NCBI RefSeq assembly: GCF_019449275.2
Contig: NZ_JAHZQZ020000012.1
Coordinates: forward strand, 1-64,000
Direction of reading: 5' to 3'
DNA length: 64,000 bases
Origin: Microbacterium sp. HD4P20
GTDB taxonomy: Bacteria > Actinomycetota > Actinomycetes > Actinomycetales > Microbacteriaceae
Below, one piece after another: positions 43,715-52,821 of the stretch (the first letter of the stretch is position 1; every line of letters starts with the position of its first letter). A program made the position numbers and the translations under genes. Below the pieces are notes generated by a model that did no database searches, had not been told where the DNA came from, and saw nothing but the letters and a program-made list of their open reading frames with translations.

Positions 43715-45346
43715 ATGCTCGACCGAGCGGGTCTTGTCGATGCCGGGCGCAGCGCCTATGCCGCCTCGGACTGGTCGACCGCGCTCGAGCGCCTGGCCGC
43801 GGCACGCGCCGCCGGCGAGGGCGACATCGACATCGACGACATCGCGCGGATGGCTCGCGCCGCCTGGCTGCTGATCAGGATCCCGGAGTCGATCGCCCTG
43901 GCCGAAGAGGTCTTCCGCGGGTACTGCGATCTGGATCGGCACGCGGATGCCGCCATGACGGCGCTCGAACTGAGCCTGCGGTGGCTCATCAAGGGCGATA
44001 TGACTGTCGGCACGGCGTGGCTCAACCGTGCACGCCGTCTCCTCGCCGATCTGCCGGAGGGGCCGGCGAACGCCTACTTGCTGTATCTCGAGGCGAGCGT
44101 CGAGATGATGAACGGACGCGACATGTGGGCGGGCGGTCACATCGCGCAGCTCTCCGATCTCGCCCGTCGCTATCCGGAGCCGGCGATCGTCTCGCTGAGC
44201 ATGGTCGTGCGCGGTGTCGCCGAGTTGCGCAGCGGCGATACGGCGCACGCGTTCGCTCTCCTCGACGAAGCGATGCTTCCGGTGCTCGCCGGGGGAATCT
44301 CGGCCGAATGGGCGGGCGACATCTACTGCACGATCATCCACGTGTGCCACGAGCTGGCGGACTTCCGCCGTATGGAGGACTGGACGCGCGCGACCGAGAC
44401 GTGGTGCAGCCAGTTCGGCAGCGACGCCATCTACACCGGCATCTGCCGCGTGCACCGGCTGGAGCTGCGCAGCGTGCGCGGCGACTGGTCCGATGCCGAG
44501 GCGCTCCTCGCGCATGAAAGCGGCCGACTGGTGGCCGGCAACCCCTGGGTCGCGGGTGAGGGCTTCTACCAGCTCGGCGAGATCAGACGGCTGCGGGGTG
44601 ATGCCGGCGGCGCGCGCGAGGCGTTCGAGCTGGCGAGATCGTCCGGGATCGACCCGCAGCCGGGTGAGGCGCTGCTGGCTCTCAGCGAGGGGGATACGCT
44701 CGGCGCACGGACGACGATCGAGCAGTCGCTCGACTACCGCGACCCCATGGCACGGGTGCGTCTGCTGAGGGCGGGGGTCGAGATCGCGCTCGCGAGCGGT
44801 GACCGCTCGGGAGCGGGCGCGTACGCCGCCGAGCTGCGCGCCGCGGCCACGCGCTACGGCAGCCCCGGCTTCCATGCGTGGCTGGCACATGCAGAGGGTA
44901 TGCTCGCCGTCGCCGATCGCGATCCGGCGGGCGCCCTCGACGCGCTGCGGCGAGCCGAGTCCGCCTTCGTCACCGACCGCCAGCCGTATGAAGTGGCCCG
45001 CGTGCTCCTGCTCACCGCCGAGGCGCACGCGCTGGCCGGCGACGAGCACGCCGCTACCGCGGCCCGCACCCGGGGCCACGGCATCCTGGACCGTCTGCGT
45101 GCCCCGGTCGGGCAGCCGGCGTCGCCCGAACCGGTCGTGACGGGACCGCTCACGGCGCGCGAGGGAGAGGTGCTCGCGCTCGTCGCGGAGGGGGCCGCGA
45201 ACCGCGAGGTGGCGGCCCGGCTGTTCATCAGCGAGAAGACCGTCGGCCGCCATCTGGCCAACGTCTATCTGAAGATCGGCGTCGGGTCGCGCACCGCCGC
45301 GGCCGCGTGGTGGCACGCGCAGCGCGCCGATCGCGCCGCGCGCTGA
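43715..45346 (+). CDS. LuxR-family transcriptional regulator with TPR-like sensor region
   Basis: A 543-residue regulator. Residues 1 to about 450 are helical, Ala/Leu-rich TPR-like repeats with no visible ATPase motif. The C-terminal LuxR/GerE helix-turn-helix is at about 475-535: 'GPLTAREGEVLALVAEG', 'NREVAARLFISEKTVGRHLANVY'. This layout resembles a LAL/MalT-type regulator without the ATPase domain. A TACCCT box lies shortly before the ATG. It is followed by a methyltransferase gene with an inverted repeat between them, so it probably controls that gene. The signal is unknown. Confidence 0.85.
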   Translation: MLDRAGLVDAGRSAYAASDWSTALERLAAARAAGEGDIDIDDIARMARAAWLLIRIPESIALAEEVFRGYCDLDRHADAAMTALELSLRWLIKGDMTVGTAWLNRARRLLADLPEGPANAYLLYLEASVEMMNGRDMWAGGHIAQLSDLARRYPEPAIVSLSMVVRGVAELRSGDTAHAFALLDEAMLPVLAGGISAEWAGDIYCTIIHVCHELADFRRMEDWTRATETWCSQFGSDAIYTGICRVHRLELRSVRGDWSDAEALLAHESGRLVAGNPWVAGEGFYQLGEIRRLRGDAGGAREAFELARSSGIDPQPGEALLALSEGDTLGARTTIEQSLDYRDPMARVRLLRAGVEIALASGDRSGAGAYAAELRAAATRYGSPGFHAWLAHAEGMLAVADRDPAGALDALRRAESAFVTDRQPYEVARVLLLTAEAHALAGDEHAATAARTRGHGILDRLRAPVGQPASPEPVVTGPLTAREGEVLALVAEGAANREVAARLFISEKTVGRHLANVYLKIGVGSRTAAAAWWHAQRADRAAR

Positions 45347-45354
45347 GTGCATCG

Positions 45355-45378
45355 TTCGACCCATACCGCTGGATCGAA
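45355..45378. promoter_or_regulatory. inverted repeat before the methyltransferase gene
   Basis: TTCGACCCA (45355-45363), 6-nt spacer, TGGATCGAA (45370-45378): 9-bp arms with one mismatch, 110 bp before the methyltransferase start. It is a candidate binding site for the LuxR-type regulator encoded just upstream. Confidence 0.45.
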
Positions 45379-45487
45379 TCTGCATGATCCGGCCGATCCG
45401 CTCGCCGCGCGCGGCTCGTAGCGTCGTGATCACGACCCCGGCCCGCACCGCTGCGCGCCGGACGCGCGACCGAAAGGCGGACACCCC

Positions 45488-46609
45488 ATGACCACCACGC
45501 TTCCCGAACACGCCACAGACGGCGGTGCCACGACCGCCGGTGCCGGCCCCGCGCAGGGCGTTGACGAGTTCGCCGAGCGCGTTCTGACAGCGGCACTCGG
45601 CTGCATCGACATCATGTCGATCTACCTCGGCGACAGGCTCGGCTGGTATCGCAGTCTCGCCGCCGAGGGTCCGTGCACTCCCGAGGAGCTTGCGGGGCGC
45701 ACCGGCACCTCCGCCCGGTATGCCCGCGAATGGCTCGAGCAGCAGGCGGTCACCGGCATCCTCGTCGCCGAAGGTGCCCAGGATGCCCGTCGGTATCGAC
45801 TGCCCGACGCAGCGGCCGAAGTGCTCACCGATGCGACGAGCCTGGCCTATATGGGCCCGATGCCGCGGCTCTTCGCGGCGACCGCCGGCGCGCTGCCCGA
45901 GCTGCTCGAGGCGTACCGCACCGGCGGTGGCGTCAGCTGGGAGCGGCTGGGCGCGGACGCCCGCGAGGCTCAGGCAGATCTCAACCGCCCGTGGTTCGGC
46001 GAGCTGCCGCGTGCGTTCGCCGAGATCGCGGACCTCGAGTCCGTCCTGTCGCGGCCCGGCGCTCGCGTCGCCGATGTCGGCACCGGGGCGGGCTGGTCGG
46101 CGATCGAGCTCGGCAAGGCCTACCCGGGCCTGCAGGTCGATGGCTTCGACATCGACGAGCCCTCGATCGAGCTGGCCCGCCGCAACGCCGAAGAGGCGGG
46201 TGTCTCGGATCGTGTCCGTTTCCACAACGCCGACGGCGACGGGCTGGCCAATCACGGTCCGTTCGACGCGGCGTTCGCGTTCGAGTGCATTCACGACATG
46301 GCCCGCCCGATGGACGTGCTGGCCGCGATGCGGCTCGCGGTCCGCGACGGCGGCCCGGTGATCATCATGGATGAGGCCGTCGGCGAGACGCCGGCGCCGG
46401 CCGGCGACACGGTCGAGCGGCTGATGTACGGATACAGCCTGCTGTGCTGCCTGCCCGACGGTCTGTCGCATCAGCCGAGCGTCGGCACCGGAACCGTCAT
46501 GCGGCCGGGCGTCCTCCGGGATTATGCGCGGGCCGCGGGGTTCGCCGACCTCGAGATCCTCCCGATCGAGGACTTCGGGTTCTTCCGGTTCTATTCGCTG
46601 ATCAGCTGA
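45488..46609 (+). CDS. SAM-dependent methyltransferase
   Basis: A 373-residue protein with an N-terminal winged-helix-like region ('CTPEELAGRTGTSARYAREWLEQQAVTG' features, about 60-90). A Rossmann methyltransferase domain follows: 'VADVGTGAGWSAIELGKAYP' is motif I (about 195-214), 'VDGFDIDEPSIELARRNAEEAG' motif II, and 'FAFECIHDM' motif IV. The arrangement resembles a widespread actinobacterial group of class I methyltransferases without a known substrate. The ATG has GAAAGGCGG upstream. It follows the LuxR regulator and converges with the LLM gene, overlapping it by 8 bp. Confidence 0.87.
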   Translation: MTTTLPEHATDGGATTAGAGPAQGVDEFAERVLTAALGCIDIMSIYLGDRLGWYRSLAAEGPCTPEELAGRTGTSARYAREWLEQQAVTGILVAEGAQDARRYRLPDAAAEVLTDATSLAYMGPMPRLFAATAGALPELLEAYRTGGGVSWERLGADAREAQADLNRPWFGELPRAFAEIADLESVLSRPGARVADVGTGAGWSAIELGKAYPGLQVDGFDIDEPSIELARRNAEEAGVSDRVRFHNADGDGLANHGPFDAAFAFECIHDMARPMDVLAAMRLAVRDGGPVIIMDEAVGETPAPAGDTVERLMYGYSLLCCLPDGLSHQPSVGTGTVMRPGVLRDYARAAGFADLEILPIEDFGFFRFYSLIS

Positions 46610-47672
46610 GACCGAGCTCGGCCGCGAGCAGCTCGAGGGTCTGCACGCGGCCGGGCGAGGCATCCATCGGCTCGTTCTCGTACGATCCCGCGATCGGCGA
46701 GATCATCACCTCGTCGACGCCGTGCTGTGCGGCGAAGGAGCGCAGATCGGATGCCACGGCCCCGGCCGTGCCGACGAACCACTTCGCGCGCGCCGCGGTC
46801 ATGAACGTCTCGCCGAGCCCGGCGAAGTCCTCGGCGCGGGCGATCGACTCCTCGACGGTCTCGAGGGGAACCAGCGGCTTGTTGGTGCGCAGGCGCGCGG
46901 TCATGCGCAGATTGGGCAGGGCGCGCGCGTCGGCCTCGTCCTGCGTCGCCGCGACCAGGACGTTCGCGGTGAGGAACGTGCGGGGCGCGGCCAGCGCCTC
47001 GCTCGGCTGGAACTGGGTGCGGTACAGCTCGAGCGCCCGCTCCAGTCCCTCACCCGAGAAGTGGTTCGCGAAGACGTAGGGCAGGCCGAGGGATGCCGCG
47101 AGCTGGGCCGAGTAGTCGCTCGAGCCGAGCAGCCACACCTCGGGTGTCGTCGTCGCCGACGGAGTGGCGCGCACGTCGTAGGTGCCGCCGCTGGTGAACC
47201 GCAGCGACGCGCCCTCGGACGACACGAGCGACGCGATATCGCGCACGTGCTCGGGGAACCGCTCGACGTCGCTCGTCGTGCCGCTCTGACGCAGCAGCTG
47301 CGTGATGACGGGGTCAGAGCCCGGCGCACGCCCGAGGCCGAGGTCGATGCGACCGGGCGCGATGGCCTCGAGCGCCGCGAACTGCTCCGCCACGACGAGG
47401 GGGGAGTGGTTCGGCAGCATCACGCCGCCCGAGCCGAGCCGGATGCGCGACGTACGGGCGGCTGCCGCCGCGGCGAGCACGGGCGGGGTCGTCGACGCGA
47501 CGGCGGGCATGTTGTGGTGCTCGGCGAACCAGTACCGGCGGAAGCCGAGCTCATCGGCACGCGCGACGAGGGCGAGGGATGCCGCAACCGCCTGCGCGCT
47601 GGTCTGTCCGGTGCGCACGGGCACGAGATCGAGGATCGAGAGGGCCAGCGGGGACGGGATCGCAGTACTCAT
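46602..47672 (-). CDS. LLM-class flavin-dependent oxidoreductase
   Basis: A 356-residue luciferase-like monooxygenase. The family's conserved start 'LALSILDLVPVRTGQT' is followed by 'GFRRYWFAEHHNMPAVAS' features, 'TSRIRLGSGGVMLPNHSPLVVAEQFAAL' features and 'RIDLGLGRAPGSDP'. This is the MsnO8/YtmO-like group, which uses reduced FMN or F420. The substrate is unknown. The ATG at 47672 is chosen because family similarity begins there; the longer frame upstream has no support. It is probably monocistronic. Confidence 0.9.
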   Translation of the reverse strand: MSTAIPSPLALSILDLVPVRTGQTSAQAVAASLALVARADELGFRRYWFAEHHNMPAVASTTPPVLAAAAAARTSRIRLGSGGVMLPNHSPLVVAEQFAALEAIAPGRIDLGLGRAPGSDPVITQLLRQSGTTSDVERFPEHVRDIASLVSSEGASLRFTSGGTYDVRATPSATTTPEVWLLGSSDYSAQLAASLGLPYVFANHFSGEGLERALELYRTQFQPSEALAAPRTFLTANVLVAATQDEADARALPNLRMTARLRTNKPLVPLETVEESIARAEDFAGLGETFMTAARAKWFVGTAGAVASDLRSFAAQHGVDEVMISPIAGSYENEPMDASPGRVQTLELLAAELGLS

Positions 47673-47736
47673 CACGTCCTGCAACCGCCACCCGTCTTCG
47701 GGCATTCCTGCGCCCGCGCGCGGGCGCGGCGCGGCA

Positions 47737-48756
47737 TCACGCCGACGCGCGCCACACGACCGGGCATTCGAGCACCCGTCCGCCCGAATCCGGGTCCTCG
47801 CCTCGCAGCTGGCGCAGCACCGACTGGGCCGCCGCGCGGCCGAGCTCGGTGGCGGGCTGGTGCACGGTCGACAGCGGCGGGTCGCAGCGCAGCGCCCACG
47901 AGCTGTCGTCGAAGCCGACGATGCCGACGTCATCCGGGATCACGCGGCCCGCCGCCTGCAGCACGTCCATCGCCCCCGCCGCGACGGCGTCGCTCGAGGC
48001 GAAGACGCCGTCGATGTCGGGCGCCCGATCGAGCAGCGTCCGCATGCCGGCCTGTCCGTCGGAGTACGAGTACAGCGGCACCCGTTCGACGAGTTGCGGA
48101 TCGAACCTGTTGCCCAGCGCGTCCACGAAGCCCGCCAGACGATCGGAGCCGGAGTCCCGGTCGAGGGCCGAGGCGATCATGCCGATGCGGGAGCGGCCGG
48201 TGGCCGCGAGACGGGTGGTGATCTCGCGGGCCGCTCCCCGGTTGTCGATCGCGACGTAGGCGGCGTCGCCGATGTCGCGCGGGTGACCGACGAACGCCGC
48301 GGGCAGGTCGAGCGCGGCGACGGCGCGAGTGATGGGGTCGCCGACGCGGGCGGAGACGATGATGACGCCGTCGATGAGCCCGCCGCTGAGGTAGCGGGCC
48401 AGACGGTCGATGTCGCGGGGCGAGTCGGCGATCAGGAACGACAACTGGTAGTCGGCTTCCGAGAGGGCGGCATTGGCACCGAGCAGGATCGAGCCGATGT
48501 TGGGGTCCTCGAAGAACAGCGAATGCGGCTCGTGCACGATGAGCCCGATCGCCTGCGTGTTCTGCATCACGAGACTGCGGGCGGCGCGGTTGGGTACGAA
48601 GCCCACCTTCGCGATGGCGGCGTCGATGGCCTTCCTGGCCTCATCCGACACGTACGGCTGACCGTTGAGAACGCGGCTGACCGTCCCGCGCGAGACCCCT
48701 GCCTCGACCGCGACGTCCTTGACGGTTGCTCGGCGCCGGCGCCCGTTGCTCTCCAC
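47737..48756 (-). CDS. LacI-family regulator of the GH42 operon
   Basis: A 339-residue LacI-family repressor. The DNA-binding part reads 'ATVKDVAVEAGVSRGTVSRVLNG' features (about 9-31) with hinge 'NRAARSLVMQNTQAIGL'. The sugar-binding domain has 'GVFASSDAVAAGAMDVLQAAG' features and 'DVGIVGFDDSSWALRCDPPLSTV' features. The GTG at 48756 is preferred: a TACGAT -10 box ends 6 nt upstream, as in a leaderless transcript. An operator TGTGCACGAGCACA overlaps this promoter. It is divergent from the GH42 operon, which carries two more copies of the same operator type, so it should repress both directions. Confidence 0.9.
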   Translation of the reverse strand: MESNGRRRRATVKDVAVEAGVSRGTVSRVLNGQPYVSDEARKAIDAAIAKVGFVPNRAARSLVMQNTQAIGLIVHEPHSLFFEDPNIGSILLGANAALSEADYQLSFLIADSPRDIDRLARYLSGGLIDGVIIVSARVGDPITRAVAALDLPAAFVGHPRDIGDAAYVAIDNRGAAREITTRLAATGRSRIGMIASALDRDSGSDRLAGFVDALGNRFDPQLVERVPLYSYSDGQAGMRTLLDRAPDIDGVFASSDAVAAGAMDVLQAAGRVIPDDVGIVGFDDSSWALRCDPPLSTVHQPATELGRAAAQSVLRQLRGEDPDSGGRVLECPVVWRASA

Positions 48757-48768
48757 GACTCCATCGTA

Positions 48769-48782
48769 TGTGCACGAGCACA
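48769..48782. promoter_or_regulatory. operator for the second LacI regulator (TGTGCACGAGCACA)
   Basis: A near-palindrome directly upstream of the TACGAT box of the regulator gene; a bound repressor would block its own promoter. Confidence 0.7.
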
Positions 48783-48798
48783 TTTCTCGCTGCGCGTG

Positions 48799-48827
48799 TT
48801 GACAGGCATCACGGGTCTGAATACTCT
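48799..48827 (+). promoter_or_regulatory. promoter of the GH42 operon
   Basis: TTGACA (48799-48804), 17 nt, then TACTCT (48822-48827). The consensus -35 and ideal spacing suggest strong transcription when not repressed. Confidence 0.7.
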
Positions 48828-48840
48828 GTACACGTTCACA
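48827..48840. promoter_or_regulatory. operator at the GH42 promoter (TGTACACGTTCACA)
   Basis: A palindrome centred on CG starting at the last base of the -10 box and covering the expected start point. Confidence 0.72.
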
Positions 48841-48870
48841 GACCTCGATGCGGAGGTAATCGCTCGAATC

Positions 48871-48884
48871 TGTGCACGTTCACA
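48871..48884. promoter_or_regulatory. second operator before GH42 (TGTGCACGTTCACA)
   Basis: The same palindrome 44 bp downstream, extended by flanking ATC and GAT, ending 6 bp before the AGGAG of GH42. Two sites about four turns apart would permit looping or a roadblock. Confidence 0.7.
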
Positions 48885-48898
48885 GATTCGAGGAGTTC

Positions 48899-50914
48899 AT
48901 GCCGACCGCCGCCCGTCCCTTCGCCCACCACGGCATCGCGTTCGGCTGCGACTACAACCCCGAGCAGTGGACCGCCGAGGTCTGGGACGAAGACATCCGT
49001 CTGATGGGCGAGGCAGGCGTCGATCTGGTGGCGATCAACATCTTCGGCTGGTCCCACATCGAGCCCCGCGCGGGGGAGTACGACTTCCGGGTGCTCGATG
49101 ACGTCATCGGGCGCCTTCACGCGGCCGGCATCCGCGTCAACCTCGGCACGGGCACCGCCTCGCCGCCGGCATGGCTGGCCCTCTCGCATCCCGAGATCCT
49201 CCCGATGGCCGAAGACGGCACGCGGCGCTTCCCCGGTGGCCGCCAGGCCTGGTGCCCGAGCTCGGCCGTGTTCCGCGCCGCCGCGCTGCGGCTCGTCGAG
49301 GCCGTCGCCGGCCGGTACGGCGAACATCCGGCCGTCGCACTGTGGCACGTATCGAATGAGCTCGGCTGCCACAACGCGCTGTGCTACTGCGACGAGAGCG
49401 CGGCGGCCTTCCGCCGGTGGCTCGAGGCGAAATACGACAACCTCGATGCCCTCAATGCGGCGTGGGGCACCGCCTTCTGGAGCCAGACGTATCGGCAGTG
49501 GGATGAGATCCTGCCGCCGCGGGCCACCATCTCGACCCGCAACCCGGCGCAGGTCCTCGACTTCCATCGCTTCAGCTCGGACGAGCTGCTGTCGCACTAC
49601 GGAGCCGAAGCCGACGTGATCCGGCCGCTCAGCGCCGCGCCCGTCACGACGAACTTCATGGTGACCGCGCACATCGAGAACCTCGACTACTGGTCGTGGG
49701 CGGGCGAGATGGACATCGTCGCGAACGACCACTATCTCGACCACCGCCTCGCCGACCCCACTGCCGAGCTGGCCTTCGCGGCCGACCTCTCGCGGGGGCT
49801 CGGCGGGGGAGCGCCATGGATCCTCATGGAGCACTCGACCGGCGCCGTCAACTGGCAGCCGCTCAACAAGCCCAAGCAGCCGGGCGAGATCCTCCGCAAC
49901 TCGCTCACGCACGTCGCACGCGGGGCCGACGGTGTGTGCTTCTTCCAGTGGCGCGCGTCGGTGCAGGGAAGCGAGAAGTTCCACTCGGCGATGCTGCCGC
50001 ACGCCGGCACCGACTCCGCCGTGTGGCGCGAAGTGGTCGAGCTCGGCGCGGTCGTCGAGCGCCTCGCCGAGGTCGCAGGCACGCGGGTCGAGGCACGGAC
50101 CGCGCTGGTGTTCTCGTGGGAGTCGTGGTGGGCGACCCAGACCGAGTCGCGGCCGAGCCAGGCGCTCGGTTACCTGGACCAGGTGCACGCGGCCTACGGC
50201 GCCCTGCACGCCCTCGGGCTGACGGTCGACATCGTCGCGCCGGGCGCCGACCTTGCGGACTACGCACTCGTCGTCGTGCCAGGGCTGCACCTGATCCGGG
50301 CCGGCGAGGCGGCCGTGCTCACCGACTGGATCGCCGCAGGAGGCACCGCTGTCGTCACGTTCTACAGCGGCATCGTCGATCAGGACGACCGTGTGTGGAC
50401 AGGCGGTTACACCGGCCCCCTGCGCGAGGCGCTCGGGGTCCGCATCGAGGAGTTCGCGCCGATCGCGCCGGGCGCCGAGCTGCAGCTGAGCGACGGCTCG
50501 ACATCGACCCTGTGGTCGGAGCGCTCGCACGCCACCACGGCGGAGGTCGTGGCATCCTTCGCCGACGGGCCGTCGGCCGGAAGCCCGGCGATCACCCGCA
50601 ACACGTGGGGCGACGGCACCGCCTGGTACGTCGGCACACTGCTCGAGCCCGGCGCCTTCCGCGATCTGCTCGGCCGCATCGCCGACGAAACGGGTGTGCG
50701 GCCTGCCGCGACCGTGCGCGGCGGCGACGGGGCACTCGAGATCGTGCGTCGTCGAGGAACGGATGCCTCGTACCTCTTCGTGGTCAACCACGGCCGGGCG
50801 TCGGCGTCAGCCGAGGCATCCGGATTCGAACTCATCACCGGGATGCCGGTCACCGGGGACGTGGATGTCCCCGGGGGTGCCGTGCGCATCATCAGAGAGG
50901 AGGCGGCCGCATGA
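48899..50914 (+). CDS. GH42 beta-galactosidase
   Basis: A 671-residue glycoside hydrolase family 42 enzyme. It begins with 'IAFGCDYNPEQWTAEVWDED' features and has 'WHVSNELGCHNALCYCDE' with the predicted acid/base Glu154. The Cys cluster (157, 162, 164) is the zinc-site pattern found in many GH42 enzymes; the enzyme at 20153 lacks this cluster. 'PWILMEHSTGAVNW' holds the predicted nucleophile Glu311. There is no signal peptide. The ATG has AGGAG only 3 nt upstream, an unusually short gap. It is the first gene of an operon with two permeases and an SBP, and is coupled to the first permease by ATGA. Confidence 0.93.
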   Translation: MPTAARPFAHHGIAFGCDYNPEQWTAEVWDEDIRLMGEAGVDLVAINIFGWSHIEPRAGEYDFRVLDDVIGRLHAAGIRVNLGTGTASPPAWLALSHPEILPMAEDGTRRFPGGRQAWCPSSAVFRAAALRLVEAVAGRYGEHPAVALWHVSNELGCHNALCYCDESAAAFRRWLEAKYDNLDALNAAWGTAFWSQTYRQWDEILPPRATISTRNPAQVLDFHRFSSDELLSHYGAEADVIRPLSAAPVTTNFMVTAHIENLDYWSWAGEMDIVANDHYLDHRLADPTAELAFAADLSRGLGGGAPWILMEHSTGAVNWQPLNKPKQPGEILRNSLTHVARGADGVCFFQWRASVQGSEKFHSAMLPHAGTDSAVWREVVELGAVVERLAEVAGTRVEARTALVFSWESWWATQTESRPSQALGYLDQVHAAYGALHALGLTVDIVAPGADLADYALVVVPGLHLIRAGEAAVLTDWIAAGGTAVVTFYSGIVDQDDRVWTGGYTGPLREALGVRIEEFAPIAPGAELQLSDGSTSTLWSERSHATTAEVVASFADGPSAGSPAITRNTWGDGTAWYVGTLLEPGAFRDLLGRIADETGVRPAATVRGGDGALEIVRRRGTDASYLFVVNHGRASASAEASGFELITGMPVTGDVDVPGGAVRIIREEAAA

Positions 50915-51855
50915 CCGCCACAGAAGTCGTCGTCACGCGCGGCCGACAGCGACCGCGCAGCGCGAGTGAGGGCAAGCCCGCACGGCGCCGCACGCCGCAC
51001 AAGAGCGCGATCGCCATCTTCACCGGCCCGTTCGGAGTGCTCTTCCTGCTCTTCTACCTGATCCCGATCGGCTACGCCGTGTGGCAGTCGCTGCAGGTCG
51101 TTCAGCGAGAGGGGACATACGGCGAACCGCAAGAGGTCTTCGGCGGGCTGGCGCAGTACGCGCTGGTCTTCCAGAACGCGCCGTTCTGGGAGTCGGTCGG
51201 ACGCGTCCTGATGTTCGGCGTCGTGCAGGTGCCGGTCATGCTCGGGCTCGCGCTGCTGTTCGCGCTGCTGCTGGACTCGCCCGTGCTCAAGGGGAAGAAG
51301 TTCTTCCGCCTGGCATTCTTCGCGCCGTACGCCGTGCCCGGAGTGATCGCGGCGATCATGTGGGGCTTCCTGTACTCGCCCAACCTCTCGCCGTTCACCG
51401 ACGTGACCCGCACGATCGACTTCCTGTCTCCCGAGCTCGTCCTGTGGTCGATCGCGAACGTCGTCACGTGGGTGTTCGTCGGGTACAACATGCTGATCAT
51501 CTACTCCGCGTTGCTGGCCATTCCGTCGGAGGTCTACGAGGCCGCGCGTCTGGACGGCGCCGGACAGGTGCGCATCGCGTGGTCGATCAAGATCCCCATG
51601 ATCGCCCCGGCCCTCATCCTGACGGCGGTGTTCTCGATCATCGGCACGCTGCAGCTCCTCGCCGAGCCGCAGGTGTTCCGCTCGTTCAGCGCGGCGGTCT
51701 CGAGCACGTACACCCCCAACATGACCATCTACGCCACGAGCGCGGTGCCCAACACCCACCTCGCGGCGGCGTTCTCGGTCGTGCTGGCTCTGGCCACCTT
51801 CGTCCTCTCGTTCGTGTTCTTGAAGGTCACTCAGCGAAAGGCGGCCGAGGCATGA
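50911..51855 (+). CDS. sugar ABC transporter permease (MalF-type)
   Basis: A 314-residue permease with a basic N-terminal tail of about 30 residues and six predicted membrane segments. The coupling motif is 'YEAARLDGAGQVRIAWSIKIP'. It overlaps GH42 and the next permease by 4 bp each (ATGA). Together with the permease at 51852 and the SBP at 52822 it should import beta-galactosides for the GH42 enzyme of the same operon. The ATPase is encoded elsewhere. Confidence 0.92.
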   Translation: MTATEVVVTRGRQRPRSASEGKPARRRTPHKSAIAIFTGPFGVLFLLFYLIPIGYAVWQSLQVVQREGTYGEPQEVFGGLAQYALVFQNAPFWESVGRVLMFGVVQVPVMLGLALLFALLLDSPVLKGKKFFRLAFFAPYAVPGVIAAIMWGFLYSPNLSPFTDVTRTIDFLSPELVLWSIANVVTWVFVGYNMLIIYSALLAIPSEVYEAARLDGAGQVRIAWSIKIPMIAPALILTAVFSIIGTLQLLAEPQVFRSFSAAVSSTYTPNMTIYATSAVPNTHLAAAFSVVLALATFVLSFVFLKVTQRKAAEA

Positions 51856-52751
51856 GCATGCTCACCCGCACGCGCGGCGCGACAGCCGACGACCTGAAGC
51901 CCTCGCGCGGCCCGCGCGAGAACATCCTCTCCCGCGGTGCCGCCCTGATCGTCATGGGCGTCTTCACGCTCTACTTCCTGGTGCCGATCTGGTGGCTGTT
52001 CATCGCCTCCACGAAGGACCGCGGCGACCTGCTGACCACGAACGCGCTGTGGTTCTCGGACTGGAGCTTCTTCGCCAACGTCGGCGATCTGCTGGCGTAC
52101 AACGACGGCATCTACCTGCGCTGGCTCCTCAACAGCCTGGGGTACGCCGGCATCGGCGCCCTGCTGGCCACCGTCGTGGCCGGGATGTGCGGCTATGCGC
52201 TGGCGAAGTACCGCTTCCGCGGCCGCGAGGTCTTCTTCAACGTGGTGCTCGGCGGCGTACTCGTGCCGGCGACCGCCCTGGCATTGCCGCTGTTCCTGCT
52301 CTTCAGCCAGGTCAACCTCACCAACACGTTCTGGGCAGTCCTGCTGCCGAGCATCGTCAGTCCGTTCGGCGTCTATCTCAGCCGCATCTACGCCTCGGCG
52401 AGCGTGCCCGACGAACTCATCGAGGCCGGGCGGATCGACGGCGCCGGCGAAGTGCGCACCTTCTTCACGGTGTCGGTGCGGCTCATGATGCCGGCGCTCA
52501 TCACGGTGTTCCTGTTCCAGTTCGTCTCCATCTGGAACAACTTCTTCCTGCCGCTGATCATGCTGCGCAGCCAGGAGCTGTTCCCCGTCACCTACGGCCT
52601 CTACTCGTGGAACACCCAGCTCAACCAGATCCCCGAGCTGCGCACCTACGTCCTCGTCGGCTCGTTCCTGTCGATCGTGCCGCTCATCGTCGCATTCCTC
52701 CTGCTTCAGCGCTTCTGGCGCAACGGACTCGGCAGCGGGTCCGTGAAGTGA
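51852..52751 (+). CDS. sugar ABC transporter permease (MalG-type)
   Basis: A 299-residue permease with six predicted membrane segments. Coupling loop 'IEAGRIDGAGEVRTFFTVSVRLMMP' features lack the initial Ala-Ala of the standard EAA motif but keep the Gly-Ala-Gly turn. 'WNNFFLPLIML' is the conserved segment after it. It is 70 bp upstream of the SBP, which has its own AAGGAAG. Confidence 0.92.
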   Translation: MSMLTRTRGATADDLKPSRGPRENILSRGAALIVMGVFTLYFLVPIWWLFIASTKDRGDLLTTNALWFSDWSFFANVGDLLAYNDGIYLRWLLNSLGYAGIGALLATVVAGMCGYALAKYRFRGREVFFNVVLGGVLVPATALALPLFLLFSQVNLTNTFWAVLLPSIVSPFGVYLSRIYASASVPDELIEAGRIDGAGEVRTFFTVSVRLMMPALITVFLFQFVSIWNNFFLPLIMLRSQELFPVTYGLYSWNTQLNQIPELRTYVLVGSFLSIVPLIVAFLLLQRFWRNGLGSGSVK

Positions 52752-52821
52752 CTCCCCGTCGACGGCTCGCCCGCCGGCATCCCCCTGTATATCCCGCATC
52801 ACCCGATCAGTAAGGAAGATC

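Noticed and set aside
43538..46663. 1041-residue minus-strand frame over the LuxR and methyltransferase genes
   Set aside because: Antisense shadow of two genes with clear domains; no recognisable domain of its own.
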